A DNA stretch of 63,305 nucleotides from assembly GCA_050633325.1 (NCBI GenBank), contig JBOEGH010000015.1:1-63305 (forward strand), written 5' to 3'. Shown here piece by piece: positions 1 to 8,968 of this stretch. This DNA is from UBA1672 sp050633325. Its GTDB lineage: Bacteria > Pseudomonadota > Alphaproteobacteria > Micavibrionales > Micavibrionaceae. Made by a program: the position numbers and the translations under genes. Each line of letters begins with the position of its first letter. The first letter of the stretch is position 1. Under the pieces are notes generated by a model. It was not told the origin of the DNA, did no database searches, and saw nothing but the letters and a program-made list of their open reading frames with translations.

Positions 1-476
1 ATACTGCGACTGCGGTTATTGGCGTTGATGTTCATGATGATGGTCCAGTTGTATATAGTAAGTTTGCTCGTGTTGATGAAACAGATCTGGAGCATGGCCC
101 GATTGGTTATACGAAAACATTGAATTTCGATTTTGGTCAGGATGGCGCAGGTTCTATCGACCCTACAGGTAACTTTGTTGCTAAGTTCCAAGTTGGTGGC
201 CCTGATGTTCAACTTACTTCTGGTGGTGTTGCTATTGATGTTGCATTAAGCGCAGACGGCTATATCGGTACAGCAGGCGGGGAGACAATATTCACCCTTA
301 CACTGGATAGTCTAACAGGTGAGTACACATATACTCAGTTCAAGACAATTGATCATCCTGATGAAACCAATCATGACGATGTTATCTGGTTGAAATTCGA
401 GGTCGAAGTTACGGATGCTGATGGTGATACTGCGACTGCGGTTATTGGTGTTGATGTCCACGATGACGGTCCAGTG
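1..476 (+). repeat. 142-codon tandem repeat of the adhesin, last boundary visible
   Basis: Bases 1-50 and 427-476 are near identical (both begin ATACTGCGACTGCGGTTATT). The offset is exactly 426 bp, or 142 codons. The differences are mostly third-position changes, so the repeat is kept at protein level while its DNA drifts. One whole unit and the tail of a previous one are seen; more units probably lie upstream. Confidence 0.8.
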
Positions 477-2780
477 GCGCATGATGATTGTGTTGAATTT
501 AATGCATCTGAGGGTGTTTTAGATGGTAATGTTGTGAATAATGATGATGTTTCACAAGATGCTGCCAATAACGTTACGCAAATTAAATTTGATGGAAATA
601 TAGTAGATGTTCCTGAAGATGGTTCTGATGTTACAATTGATGGTGAGTTCGGAACGCTAACTATTAATAATACAGGCGCATATACATATGAACCATTTGA
701 TGTTGCGTTTAGTAATGGTGGATCAGATTCGCTTAACCCGATTGCTTCTGACGTGTCTGGTGTTCAGTCATCATTTACAAATAATGGTATTACAGTTGGT
801 GTTGAAAATGCCGGTAACTTTGATATTAGTTGGGTTAATACGCCTGATGGTAGTGGTCTTGGCATAGATAACCTTGCAAATGGCGACAGTCCGAAAGTAT
901 GGCCAAAAGGCGAAACTTTTGATGTTTCTTTTGATAGAAATGCGCAGAATGTGGCGATTACTATTTCTGAGTTGGGTAGTAATAACAACTTTGGCCAGCA
1001 TGGTGTTGATTTTGTCGTGACGTTGGCTGACGGTACGGAAGTCGCGGGCGAACAACAATTCGTTCCTACTGAAATTGTTGATGGTCACTTTACCTTCTCT
1101 TTGGACGCATCTGATTTTGGCGGTCAAACTATATCTAGCATAACTTTGAATTCTACAAATGATGGTGAGTATAAAGGCGGGTCATTCCTGTTGAATAATG
1201 TTGTTGTTGAATATCCTCACCTTGATTGTGTTCAAGATGAATTTGAATATGTTCTGACAGATGGTGACGGTGACACAGACGTTGCAACGCTTAAAATTAA
1301 AACATTAGCACCTGATGAAGATTTAATTGTTGGGCGTAACGTTAATGACAATGATAATTCTGATGTTTCGCATCTGGTTAATGGTGATGAAGGTGTTATT
1401 TCTGGTGCTTCCGGTAATGATATTCTGGTTGGTGATGCCGGTGGTTCTTATCTTGAGCAGCAAACTCAGGATTATAACTTTGTGTTTATTCTGGATACTT
1501 CGGGTTCTATGGGTAATGCAAGTAACCCTAATTCTAAAATATCTTTGCTTAAGGCGTCAGTTGAGAAATTGTTGAATGATTTTAGTTCGTATGATGGCGG
1601 TGAAATTAAAGTTCATATTACGCCATTTGCGACTGGTGTTGGTGTCGCTGGTACTTTCACAGTTACTGATGCGCAGGGGTTGCTTGATGCATTGTCCTAT
1701 ATAGATACACTTAACGGTCAGGGGTATACCAACTATGAAGCGCCACTGGTTGAAGCAAATACATGGTTGCAAAGTGGAGATCCTATCGGTGGTGACGCAA
1801 TTACAACCACATATTTCATATCGGATGGTAATCCAAATAGAGCTCTTGATTCTGATGGTAACAATTCTGTAGCAGATGCAAATACTGTTATGGCAGAGAT
1901 TACAGGTGCGGATGGTTCAAACGATGTTGCTCTTCTTCATAGTTTGAGTGATGATGTAATTGCCGTTGGTGTTAATGCTTCTTCTTCTGTTATGGGAAGG
2001 TTGAATGTTATTGATAAAGACAGTAATGGCGATGGAGAAGGCGAGGCCCTTAATATTTCTAGCTCTGATGATCTTAATGTTGTTTTTGAGGATACTACTC
2101 CATTGGATAAATTGGCTGTTGCCGGTTGCGATACTATAGAAGGTGGTGAGGGTAATGATATTATCTTTGGTGATGTGTTGTTTACTGATGATCTCGCGAC
2201 GCTACATGGTTTGACGGTCGATAATGGTTCAGGTTGGGAAGTATTCGAGCGTTTGGAAAATGGTGAAAGTTCTACGCATGCCGGATGGTCGCGTGACGAT
2301 ACTGTTGCCTATATTCGCAATAATTCAGAAGCATTATCGGAAGAGTCAGTTGATTCTAAAGGTGGTGCACGTCCCGGTGGCCATGATGTTATCAATGGTG
2401 GTGCAGGAGATGATTTGATTTTCGCACAAGAAGGTGGAGATATTATTTCCGGTGGCCTTGGTAATGATGTTATTTATGGTGGATCCGGTGCTGATATATT
2501 CTTGTTTGAAGCGATTAATGAAGGTCTAGACACAGTTAAAGATTTTGATACGACAGAGGGAGATGTCGTTGATTTCTCCGCTTTGTTAACCGGATATGAT
2601 GAATTGACTGATGATATTGCGGACTTTGTGATTGCAACGGAGATAGGCGGTAATACTGTTCTTTCTGTTGATCAGTCAGGTAATGCAGGTGCTTCCGGTT
2701 CTGTTGAAATGGCAGTGCTGGAAAATGTAACAGGTTTGGATTTAGATGTATCCATTAAGACTGACACGGTAATTGTTTAA
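1..2780 (+). CDS. Large RTX/VWA-type adhesin secreted by type I system, 3' part only
   Basis: The frame is open from the first bases of the window, so this is the C-terminal part (at least 925 residues) of a longer protein. A TTG near base 120 is in frame but is not the true start. In order it shows a 142-residue repeat ending in a DTATAVIGVDVHDDGPV-like motif (seen twice), a region resembling bacterial adhesin repeats, and a von Willebrand A domain with MIDAS DTSGSMG (codons near base 1495) and a later ISDGNPN. It ends in glycine/aspartate-rich calcium-binding RTX nonapeptides (GGAGDD, GGLGNDVIYGGSGAD) and an acidic C-terminal secretion signal region. The family is exported in one step through ABC/HlyD/TolC machinery, encoded immediately downstream. 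Likely role: cell-surface adhesion or biofilm. The N-terminus, and so any LapA-type retention module, is outside the window. Confidence 0.9.
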   Translation, partial: TATAVIGVDVHDDGPVVYSKFARVDETDLEHGPIGYTKTLNFDFGQDGAGSIDPTGNFVAKFQVGGPDVQLTSGGVAIDVALSADGYIGTAGGETIFTLTLDSLTGEYTYTQFKTIDHPDETNHDDVIWLKFEVEVTDADGDTATAVIGVDVHDDGPVAHDDCVEFNASEGVLDGNVVNNDDVSQDAANNVTQIKFDGNIVDVPEDGSDVTIDGEFGTLTINNTGAYTYEPFDVAFSNGGSDSLNPIASDVSGVQSSFTNNGITVGVENAGNFDISWVNTPDGSGLGIDNLANGDSPKVWPKGETFDVSFDRNAQNVAITISELGSNNNFGQHGVDFVVTLADGTEVAGEQQFVPTEIVDGHFTFSLDASDFGGQTISSITLNSTNDGEYKGGSFLLNNVVVEYPHLDCVQDEFEYVLTDGDGDTDVATLKIKTLAPDEDLIVGRNVNDNDNSDVSHLVNGDEGVISGASGNDILVGDAGGSYLEQQTQDYNFVFILDTSGSMGNASNPNSKISLLKASVEKLLNDFSSYDGGEIKVHITPFATGVGVAGTFTVTDAQGLLDALSYIDTLNGQGYTNYEAPLVEANTWLQSGDPIGGDAITTTYFISDGNPNRALDSDGNNSVADANTVMAEITGADGSNDVALLHSLSDDVIAVGVNASSSVMGRLNVIDKDSNGDGEGEALNISSSDDLNVVFEDTTPLDKLAVAGCDTIEGGEGNDIIFGDVLFTDDLATLHGLTVDNGSGWEVFERLENGESSTHAGWSRDDTVAYIRNNSEALSEESVDSKGGARPGGHDVINGGAGDDLIFAQEGGDIISGGLGNDVIYGGSGADIFLFEAINEGLDTVKDFDTTEGDVVDFSALLTGYDELTDDIADFVIATEIGGNTVLSVDQSGNAGASGSVEMAVLENVTGLDLDVSIKTDTVIV

Positions 2781-2806
2781 TTACGGCGGTGTAGTAAAAA
2801 TCGAGA

Positions 2807-2842
2807 ACATCCTTTCAAATATTTAGATATTTTTAAGGATGT
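2807..2842 (+). terminator. Stem-loop after adhesin gene
   Basis: ACATCCTT (2807-2814) pairs with AAGGATGT (2835-2842), with additional A/T pairing inside. There is no clear T-run after the stem, so it may be an mRNA 3'-end or processing hairpin that separates expression of the adhesin from the exporter genes, rather than a standard intrinsic terminator. Confidence 0.4.
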
Positions 2843-2980
2843 CTTGTTAGAAGTATATGGCAATGTTTATTGCCAAGGGTTTGAATCATTTACAAAAATG
2901 CCTTGCGTGAAAGCGTAAAACAGGGCATAACTGTTGGTGTGAAAACCATGGGTTTTTTATTTAACAATGAGGTAACTACT

Positions 2981-4375
2981 GTGATTTCGAGTAAAAAAAT
3001 GCGCGCTTTATGTTTAACAACCGCGGTGTCAGCATTAATGGTTATGGGCTCTGGCCCGTCTTTTTCCCAAGATGATAAAGTGACAACGTTGCGTGATGCT
3101 TTGGTTATTGGTGTGGCCACTAACCCTGAATATGGTGTGGTTGCGGCAAGTCGTCGTGCGACAGATGAAGAGCTGAGGCAAGGGGAAGCATTGTTTTTGC
3201 CATCTGTTGATGTGAATGGTGATATTGGTTTTGAACATAGTGATGATCCGGGCACACGTGCCGGAAATGATGATGACACAGAAAACCTGTTTCGTAAGGA
3301 AGTTGGTGTTACCCTGACACAGATGTTATTTGATGGTTTTGAAGCTCACTACGAAGTTCAACGCCAAGAAGCAAGAGTTATTTCCTCTGCCCAACGTGTT
3401 CGTGAAACAGCTGAGCTTGTTGGTCTTTCTATTATTGAATCATATTTAGAAGTTTTGCGTCAACGTCAATTATTATTGATTGCGCGTGAAAATGTTACTT
3501 CGCACTTAAATATTCTTGATCAGATCCAAGACGGTGTTAGTGCCGGGCGTTCTACTCGTGCGGATGGTGAACAGGCAAAAGCTCGATTGGCTGCTGCTCG
3601 TGCTACTGAATCAAGTACACGTCAGGCTCTAAGAAATGCCGAAGCGCAATATCGTGCGGAAGTAGGTGATCCTGCCGGTGATTTAGAAATGCCGGTTATC
3701 CCTTATGAAACTTTGTCTCCTGATGTCGATCAAGAGGTAATGACAACATTGGCACATAGCCCAACATTGGATATATTTACTGCGGATATTGAAGTTGCAT
3801 ATGCAGAAGCGCAAGGAACAAAATCTACTCAATACCCTCAATTGGATTTACAACTTAATGCACGTACCGGCCATGATCTTGGCGGTACAGAGGGACGTGA
3901 CACAAGTGCGTCTGCTCTTGTTGTTCTAAATTGGAATTTGTATCGTGGTGGGGCAGATGTTGCACGTGGACGTGAATTTGTTCATCGCCACCAACAATCA
4001 AAAGAATCTCGTGCAGAAGCAGCGCGTGCGGTTGAGAGCGATGTTCGCCAAACTTGGGCGAGTATGATTTCAGCAGGAGAGCGCGCAAGTCAATTTGCGG
4101 CTCAGGCTGATGCTAACTCTGAGGTTGTGAAGGCATATAAAGATCAGTTTAATCTTGATCGTCGTACTCTTCTTGATGTTCTTGATTCACAAAATGAATT
4201 ATTTGTATCAAAAAGTAATACTGTGAATTCTGAATTTCTTGAAACTTTTGCTGTATATCGTTTGATGGCATTAAAAGGACGCTTGCTTCCTACACTAGGT
4301 GTCGAGTATCCTCGAGAGAGCGTTGTCGCATCTGATGATACTTGGTCTTATAAAGAGCAGCAGAAGGCGCGATAA
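2981..4375 (+). CDS. TolC-family outer membrane channel of type I secretion system
   Basis: Outer membrane efflux protein, about 464 residues. I place the start at GTG 2981 because ATGAGG lies 8 nt upstream and translation then begins with a classical signal peptide (MISSKKMRALCLTTAVSALM... ending PSFS before QDD). Longer in-frame starts at 2903 (TTG) and 2948 (ATG) lack a good ribosome site. The body has the duplicated helical outer-membrane-efflux-protein pattern, with phrases such as EVLRQRQLLLIARENV and LDRRTLLDVLDSQNELF typical of the LapE/AggA/TolC family. It lies 37 bp before the ABC exporter and would form the outer-membrane duct for the adhesin upstream. Confidence 0.92.
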   Translation: MISSKKMRALCLTTAVSALMVMGSGPSFSQDDKVTTLRDALVIGVATNPEYGVVAASRRATDEELRQGEALFLPSVDVNGDIGFEHSDDPGTRAGNDDDTENLFRKEVGVTLTQMLFDGFEAHYEVQRQEARVISSAQRVRETAELVGLSIIESYLEVLRQRQLLLIARENVTSHLNILDQIQDGVSAGRSTRADGEQAKARLAAARATESSTRQALRNAEAQYRAEVGDPAGDLEMPVIPYETLSPDVDQEVMTTLAHSPTLDIFTADIEVAYAEAQGTKSTQYPQLDLQLNARTGHDLGGTEGRDTSASALVVLNWNLYRGGADVARGREFVHRHQQSKESRAEAARAVESDVRQTWASMISAGERASQFAAQADANSEVVKAYKDQFNLDRRTLLDVLDSQNELFVSKSNTVNSEFLETFAVYRLMALKGRLLPTLGVEYPRESVVASDDTWSYKEQQKAR

Positions 4376-4412
4376 CCTAAACTTTAACGTTATAAAACGG
4401 ATTAAGACTTAG

Positions 4413-6788
4413 GTGATTGATAATAATACAAATAACAATGGGGGCGCTGGTAACAGCACTCCTGAAGACAGTAGCCCTCCCGCGCAGGAGGGCTCTTCTG
4501 TTTCTGAAAGATCGCAAGATTCTAGTAAAAGTGATGATGCTCCACCTGAGGACAAGCGTAACAAAGCGGCGCATGGTTGGCCTTTGCAGGCTGATCGTAT
4601 GGCAATTCAAATCCCTTTGGTTGAATGTTTGCAGGTTATGGCAGGGCATTATGGTCGACGAAGCAGTGCGGCGTCGCTAACCGCAGGATTACCTATACCG
4701 CCGCAGGGTATAACACCTGCATTATTTGTTCGTGCGGCAGAGCGTGCAGATTTACGCGCTAAGTTGGTTGAAAGATCGCTTGAATCTTTATCTATTGCAC
4801 CTAATTTGCCATGTATTTTATCCTTAGAACATAATCAAGCCTGTATTGTTTGGGATGTTCGTCATCCTAAAGGGCATGCACCGCAAAAACAGGATGCAAA
4901 GAACGCAAAAATACATCCTAAAACTAAATTTTTGGTACAGTTTCCTGAAACTAGTGATGAAAAGCAGGTGATGACGCTTGATGATCTTGGGGCTATATAT
5001 ACCGGATATGCTTTCTTTATAAGACCAACTGCGCGCGTGGACGACCGTGCAGGGCCTGCGAAAATTGACACAGGGCGTAATTGGTTTTGGGCAACCTTTT
5101 GGGAGAACAAAACATTATACAGCGAAGTTGTTGTTGCCGCTTTGATGATTAATATGTTTGGTTTGGCCAGTTCTATTTTTATTATGAATGTTTATGATCG
5201 TGTAGTGCCAAATAGTGCGTTTGAGACATTATATGCGATGTCGGCTGGTATATTCATTGTATTTATTTTTGATTTTATATTGCGTAATTTACGTGCACAT
5301 TTCCTGGATCATGCCGGTAGAAAGGCAGATGTGAAAATTTCTGCGATGTTGTTTGAGCAGATCATGGGCATGAAGATGACCTCCAGACCGCCAAGTGCGG
5401 GTATTTTGGCAAGCAATATGAAGGAATTTGAAACTTTACGTGACTTTTTTACTTCTGCGACTATGGCGGCGTTGATAGATTTACCATTTGTTTTGGTCTA
5501 TATCGCCGTTATCGCCATAATTGGTGGTCCTATTGCCTTTGTTCCATTGGCTGCTATCCCTCTTATCGTTGGGATGGGCCTATATATGCAAAAGCCTTTG
5601 CGTAAGGTGACAAAGGAATCTATGCATGAAAGTGCGCTTAAAAATGCGTTGTTGTTTGAAACAATTATCGGACTTGAAACTATTAAGGTTCAAGCAGCAG
5701 AGGGACATACACAACGTAATTGGGAGGAGTTGACTGATAAGGCGTCTCGTACTGCGGTTAAATCGCGTCAGTTATCTGCGTTTGCGCAGAATTGGGCGGT
5801 GTTCATACAGCAAATCGCAAGTGTAGCAATAGTTATAGCGGGTGTTTTCCTTATCAGTGATGCGACCATTTCTATGGGTGCACTTATTGCTTGTGTTATC
5901 TTATCAGGGCGTGCCATGGGGCCATTGGCGCAGCTTGCTGGTTTAATGACGCGTTTAAATCAATCGAAAGAGGCCTTGGCGCAGCTTGATGATTTAATGA
6001 AGAAGGAAGTAGAGAGACCATCAGAAAAGAACTTTGTATCTTTGGATCATGTACGTGGAATGGTTGAGTTCCGTGACGTTGTGTTTAGTTATCCGGGGCA
6101 GGAAATACCATCCCTTAATCAGCTTAACTTTACTATTAAACCCGGTGAGCGTGTAGGTATTATCGGCGCGGTTGGATCTGGTAAAACTACGATAGAGCGT
6201 TTACTGCTTAATTTGTATGAGCCATCTGCAGGCTCAGTCCAAATTGATGGAACTGATGTACGTCAGATTAATCCCGGTGACCTTCGTCGTAATGTTGGTG
6301 CAGTTCAGCAAAGCCCACAATTATTCTATGGCTCTGTTCGTGACAATATCACAATGGGACATGAAACAGCACCAGACAGTGCGGTTATGAAGGCGGCGGA
6401 AATTTCAGGTGTGATTGAATTTTTAAAAGATTCTTCGGCCGGTCTTGATACATTGGTTGGTGAACGCGGTGAAGCATTATCAGGCGGACAACGTCAGGCA
6501 GTCGCTATTGCGCGCGCTTTACTTTATGATCCGCCGATTCTTATTCTGGATGAACCTACGGCTTCTATGGATCCGGCTTCAGAGAACCGCTTACGTAAAC
6601 GCCTTGAGAAACTATGTGCAGATAAAACAACTATATTAATTACTCATAAAGGTGCGATGCTTTCTATCGTTGATAAGCTTATTTTGATTGATCGCGGTAG
6701 AATTGTTGCGTTCGGCCCTAAAGATGAAGTGATACGTAAATTGCAAGCACGTGAATATGGTACAGCGGCGGAGAAAACAAATGTCTGA
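4413..6788 (+). CDS. Type I secretion ABC transporter, LapB/LssB-like permease-ATPase
   Basis: 791-residue fused permease/ATPase that energises export of the RTX adhesin across the inner membrane. The N-terminal ~65 residues are a disordered Asn/Ser/Asp-rich stretch. A C39-peptidase-like domain follows (~60-195) in which I do not see the catalytic Cys/His arrangement, as in the RTX exporters whose domain binds rather than cleaves substrate. A six-helix transmembrane domain (~215-480) comes next, then the ATPase with Walker A GAVGSGKT (~584), signature LSGGQRQ (~688), Walker B LILDEP (~709) and H-loop LITHKG. The start is a GTG with a weak ribosome site. The stop overlaps the start of the adaptor gene by 8 bp, which suggests translational coupling. 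Confidence 0.93.
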   Translation: MIDNNTNNNGGAGNSTPEDSSPPAQEGSSVSERSQDSSKSDDAPPEDKRNKAAHGWPLQADRMAIQIPLVECLQVMAGHYGRRSSAASLTAGLPIPPQGITPALFVRAAERADLRAKLVERSLESLSIAPNLPCILSLEHNQACIVWDVRHPKGHAPQKQDAKNAKIHPKTKFLVQFPETSDEKQVMTLDDLGAIYTGYAFFIRPTARVDDRAGPAKIDTGRNWFWATFWENKTLYSEVVVAALMINMFGLASSIFIMNVYDRVVPNSAFETLYAMSAGIFIVFIFDFILRNLRAHFLDHAGRKADVKISAMLFEQIMGMKMTSRPPSAGILASNMKEFETLRDFFTSATMAALIDLPFVLVYIAVIAIIGGPIAFVPLAAIPLIVGMGLYMQKPLRKVTKESMHESALKNALLFETIIGLETIKVQAAEGHTQRNWEELTDKASRTAVKSRQLSAFAQNWAVFIQQIASVAIVIAGVFLISDATISMGALIACVILSGRAMGPLAQLAGLMTRLNQSKEALAQLDDLMKKEVERPSEKNFVSLDHVRGMVEFRDVVFSYPGQEIPSLNQLNFTIKPGERVGIIGAVGSGKTTIERLLLNLYEPSAGSVQIDGTDVRQINPGDLRRNVGAVQQSPQLFYGSVRDNITMGHETAPDSAVMKAAEISGVIEFLKDSSAGLDTLVGERGEALSGGQRQAVAIARALLYDPPILILDEPTASMDPASENRLRKRLEKLCADKTTILITHKGAMLSIVDKLILIDRGRIVAFGPKDEVIRKLQAREYGTAAEKTNV

Positions 6789-8178
6789 TGAGCAAATCTC
6801 CAAAGAGCAAATTCAAGATGAGCATGGTCAGTGGACTGCTATACGCCAGAATTGGGCGAAAGAGCAAGTTGACCTTGCGCAGGCGCACGCAATTTCATTT
6901 TTTGATGCTGATGATCAATTACCGTTATCAAAGCATTTCTTGTTGGTGGCGATCACATCGTTTTTTGTTTTGTTTGTCATCTGGGCAAATTGGGCAACTT
7001 TAGACGAGGTTACACGCGGCGATGGTAAAATTATTCCATCTAGTGAGGTGCAAGCACTGCAAAGTTTGGATGCGGGTATTGTCGATGAATTACTTGTCAA
7101 AGAAGGAGATAGCGTTAAGCAAGGTCAGATTCTTGTGCGATTGCGTGATATTGAGGCATCATCAGATCTTGGCGCAAATAAAGCTAGGTACTTAGGGCTA
7201 CTTGCCTCTATTACAAGATTGCAGGCGCAGGTTGATGGTCTTGACGATGTAGTGTTTCCTGAAGAAGTGCAATCGGGTGCGCCTAACAGTGTTATAGAAG
7301 AGCTTAATAGTTTTCGTGCTAATAAGCGCCAATTAGCCGGCCAAATAAATGTTCTGAAACAGCAAATGACACAGCGTGAGCAAGAGGTCGATGAGTTGAA
7401 TGTGAGAATTGGTGATTTGAAAGGTGTGATTTACTTACAACGTAAGGAACTTAACCTTATCAAGCCTTTAGTAGAAAGGGGATCAGCGCCAAAGTTAGAA
7501 TTGTTACAATTACAGCGTGGTATTAAGGAGCGAGTATCTGAGCTTAATGGATTAAAATCCAGTTTGCCGCGTTCACAGTCTGCTATTGATGAAGCGAATG
7601 CGCGTATCGAAGAAATTGAACAAACATCACAAGCAGAAGCCCAGACGGAACTGGCAGCGAAACTAACAGAAATGAATGAGATAAGAGAGCGCCTTAGTGG
7701 TCTTGAAGAACGTAAAGGACGTCGTGAAATTAGGTCACCTGTTGATGGCACTATACAAGAGCTTAGCGCGAACACGATAGGTGGTGTCGTACGTGGTGGT
7801 GAGGATTTGATTAAGATCGTTCCTAAGGATGATCAGTTGATTGTTGAAGTGCAAGTAAAGCCGTCTGATCGTGCGTTTATATATCCGGGACAATCTGCAA
7901 TCATTAAAATTACTGCGTATGATTTTTCTATATACGGTGGGTTAAAGGGAGAACTTCTTGATATATCTGCCGATACTATCGAAGATGATCAGGGGAATTC
8001 ATTTTACCGTGTGCGCCTTAGAACATACGAAACTGAGCTAAAGCGTAAGGGTGAAGTTCTGCCGATCATTCCGGGTATGGTTACAAGTGTAGATATTCTA
8101 ACTGGGCAAAAAACTGTTATGCAGTATTTGTTAAAGCCTTTTGTAAAAACGTTAGATAACGCGATGAATGAGCGATAA
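6781..8178 (+). CDS. HlyD/LapC-family membrane fusion protein of type I secretion system
   Basis: 465-residue periplasmic adaptor linking the ABC exporter to the TolC channel. ATG 6781 is preferred over GTG 6751 because GGAG lies 7 nt upstream. It has a short cytoplasmic N-terminus, one transmembrane helix (~50-72), a lipoyl/barrel-sandwich half (EVQALQSLDAGIVDELLVKEGDSV), a long coiled-coil hairpin (~130-310), the second lipoyl half (IRSPVDGTI), and a C-terminal beta-barrel domain ending near LTGQKTVMQYLLKPF. This is the usual length for the family. It is the last gene of the secretion operon. Confidence 0.94.
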   Translation: MSDEQISKEQIQDEHGQWTAIRQNWAKEQVDLAQAHAISFFDADDQLPLSKHFLLVAITSFFVLFVIWANWATLDEVTRGDGKIIPSSEVQALQSLDAGIVDELLVKEGDSVKQGQILVRLRDIEASSDLGANKARYLGLLASITRLQAQVDGLDDVVFPEEVQSGAPNSVIEELNSFRANKRQLAGQINVLKQQMTQREQEVDELNVRIGDLKGVIYLQRKELNLIKPLVERGSAPKLELLQLQRGIKERVSELNGLKSSLPRSQSAIDEANARIEEIEQTSQAEAQTELAAKLTEMNEIRERLSGLEERKGRREIRSPVDGTIQELSANTIGGVVRGGEDLIKIVPKDDQLIVEVQVKPSDRAFIYPGQSAIIKITAYDFSIYGGLKGELLDISADTIEDDQGNSFYRVRLRTYETELKRKGEVLPIIPGMVTSVDILTGQKTVMQYLLKPFVKTLDNAMNER

Positions 8179-8181
8179 TTA

Positions 8182-8742
8182 TTAGTTCGGAAAAGTTATC
8201 TTGTATTTTTCTTTTCTGTTATGGCTTTTGAATTCTTTTGCTGCATCCTTTGTTGCTCGATTTAATATTTTTCGTACAGTAGATTTAATTTTACTACAGC
8301 TTGTATTCAATCCGAGTATTTCCTTATGTGCCTTTTTCATTTCTTGTTTTAGCATTTCACCATGGTTTAGCTGATTAGTGGTTCTGTTATTTAATAACTC
8401 AATCCATTTGTTTTGTAATGCTACTGAATGCTGGCTTCTACCTTCCCATTTTGGAATTAAGTAAAGTTGTAGTACCTCTAGATTAAAGCTATGTACGGCG
8501 CAGATTCCTTTTCGTACCGGAATTGTCCTGTACTTAGTGTTAGTAGTGCTAACCATGCATGCGAAAACAGGGTCTTTACTTTCGCATTCGTCGCTCATTT
8601 TTTTGTAGATTTCAAAAATCACATTATCTGGATTGGTTTCGTAAATGGGAAAGTATCTAACGTCTGTATTTAGCGTGTATTTAGCATTAGCGTTTTGTGA
8701 TGATAAAAATACAAGGCACGTGACTATTAATAGATATTTCAT
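8182..8742 (-). CDS. Small secreted protein, possibly DUF922-like
   Basis: 186 residues with a clear signal peptide (MKYLLIVTCLVFLSSQNANA before KYTLN) and several cysteines that could form disulfides in the periplasm. The pattern of an early C...C, then ...YLIPKW..., W(I)ELLNN and a following histidine/glutamate helix faintly resembles DUF922 predicted secreted zinc proteases. The expected HExxH-type motif is not present (NHGEMLKQ instead), so enzyme activity is doubtful. The gene is convergent with the HlyD-type gene (3 bp between stops) and divergent from thrS. I do not recognise the gene with certainty. Confidence 0.6.
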   Translation of the reverse strand: MKYLLIVTCLVFLSSQNANAKYTLNTDVRYFPIYETNPDNVIFEIYKKMSDECESKDPVFACMVSTTNTKYRTIPVRKGICAVHSFNLEVLQLYLIPKWEGRSQHSVALQNKWIELLNNRTTNQLNHGEMLKQEMKKAHKEILGLNTSCSKIKSTVRKILNRATKDAAKEFKSHNRKEKYKITFPN

Positions 8743-8968
8743 TTTGTTGCTAACTTTTTAATTGTAAATATGCAGATGTTTATTAATAACATGATTTAAG
8801 TTTAATGGATAATTTTTCGTGATCATTACTAATTGCCTCCGTTTGTAACCACTTTAAAAATAAATGAGTATTTTGGTTGGTTTATGGTTGGAATGCGCTG
8901 GCTTTATGGTACGGTTTTTACTATATATGCTAGTTAATCAATGATGTGAATGGAGCAAGAGCGTAGCA

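Noticed and set aside
2903..2980. Longer N-terminus for the TolC-like protein
   Set aside because: It would hide the signal peptide; the ribosome site fits GTG 2981.
8743..8968. Threonine T-box riboswitch ahead of thrS
   Set aside because: No specifier loop or conserved T-box sequence; T-boxes are mainly in Gram-positive bacteria.
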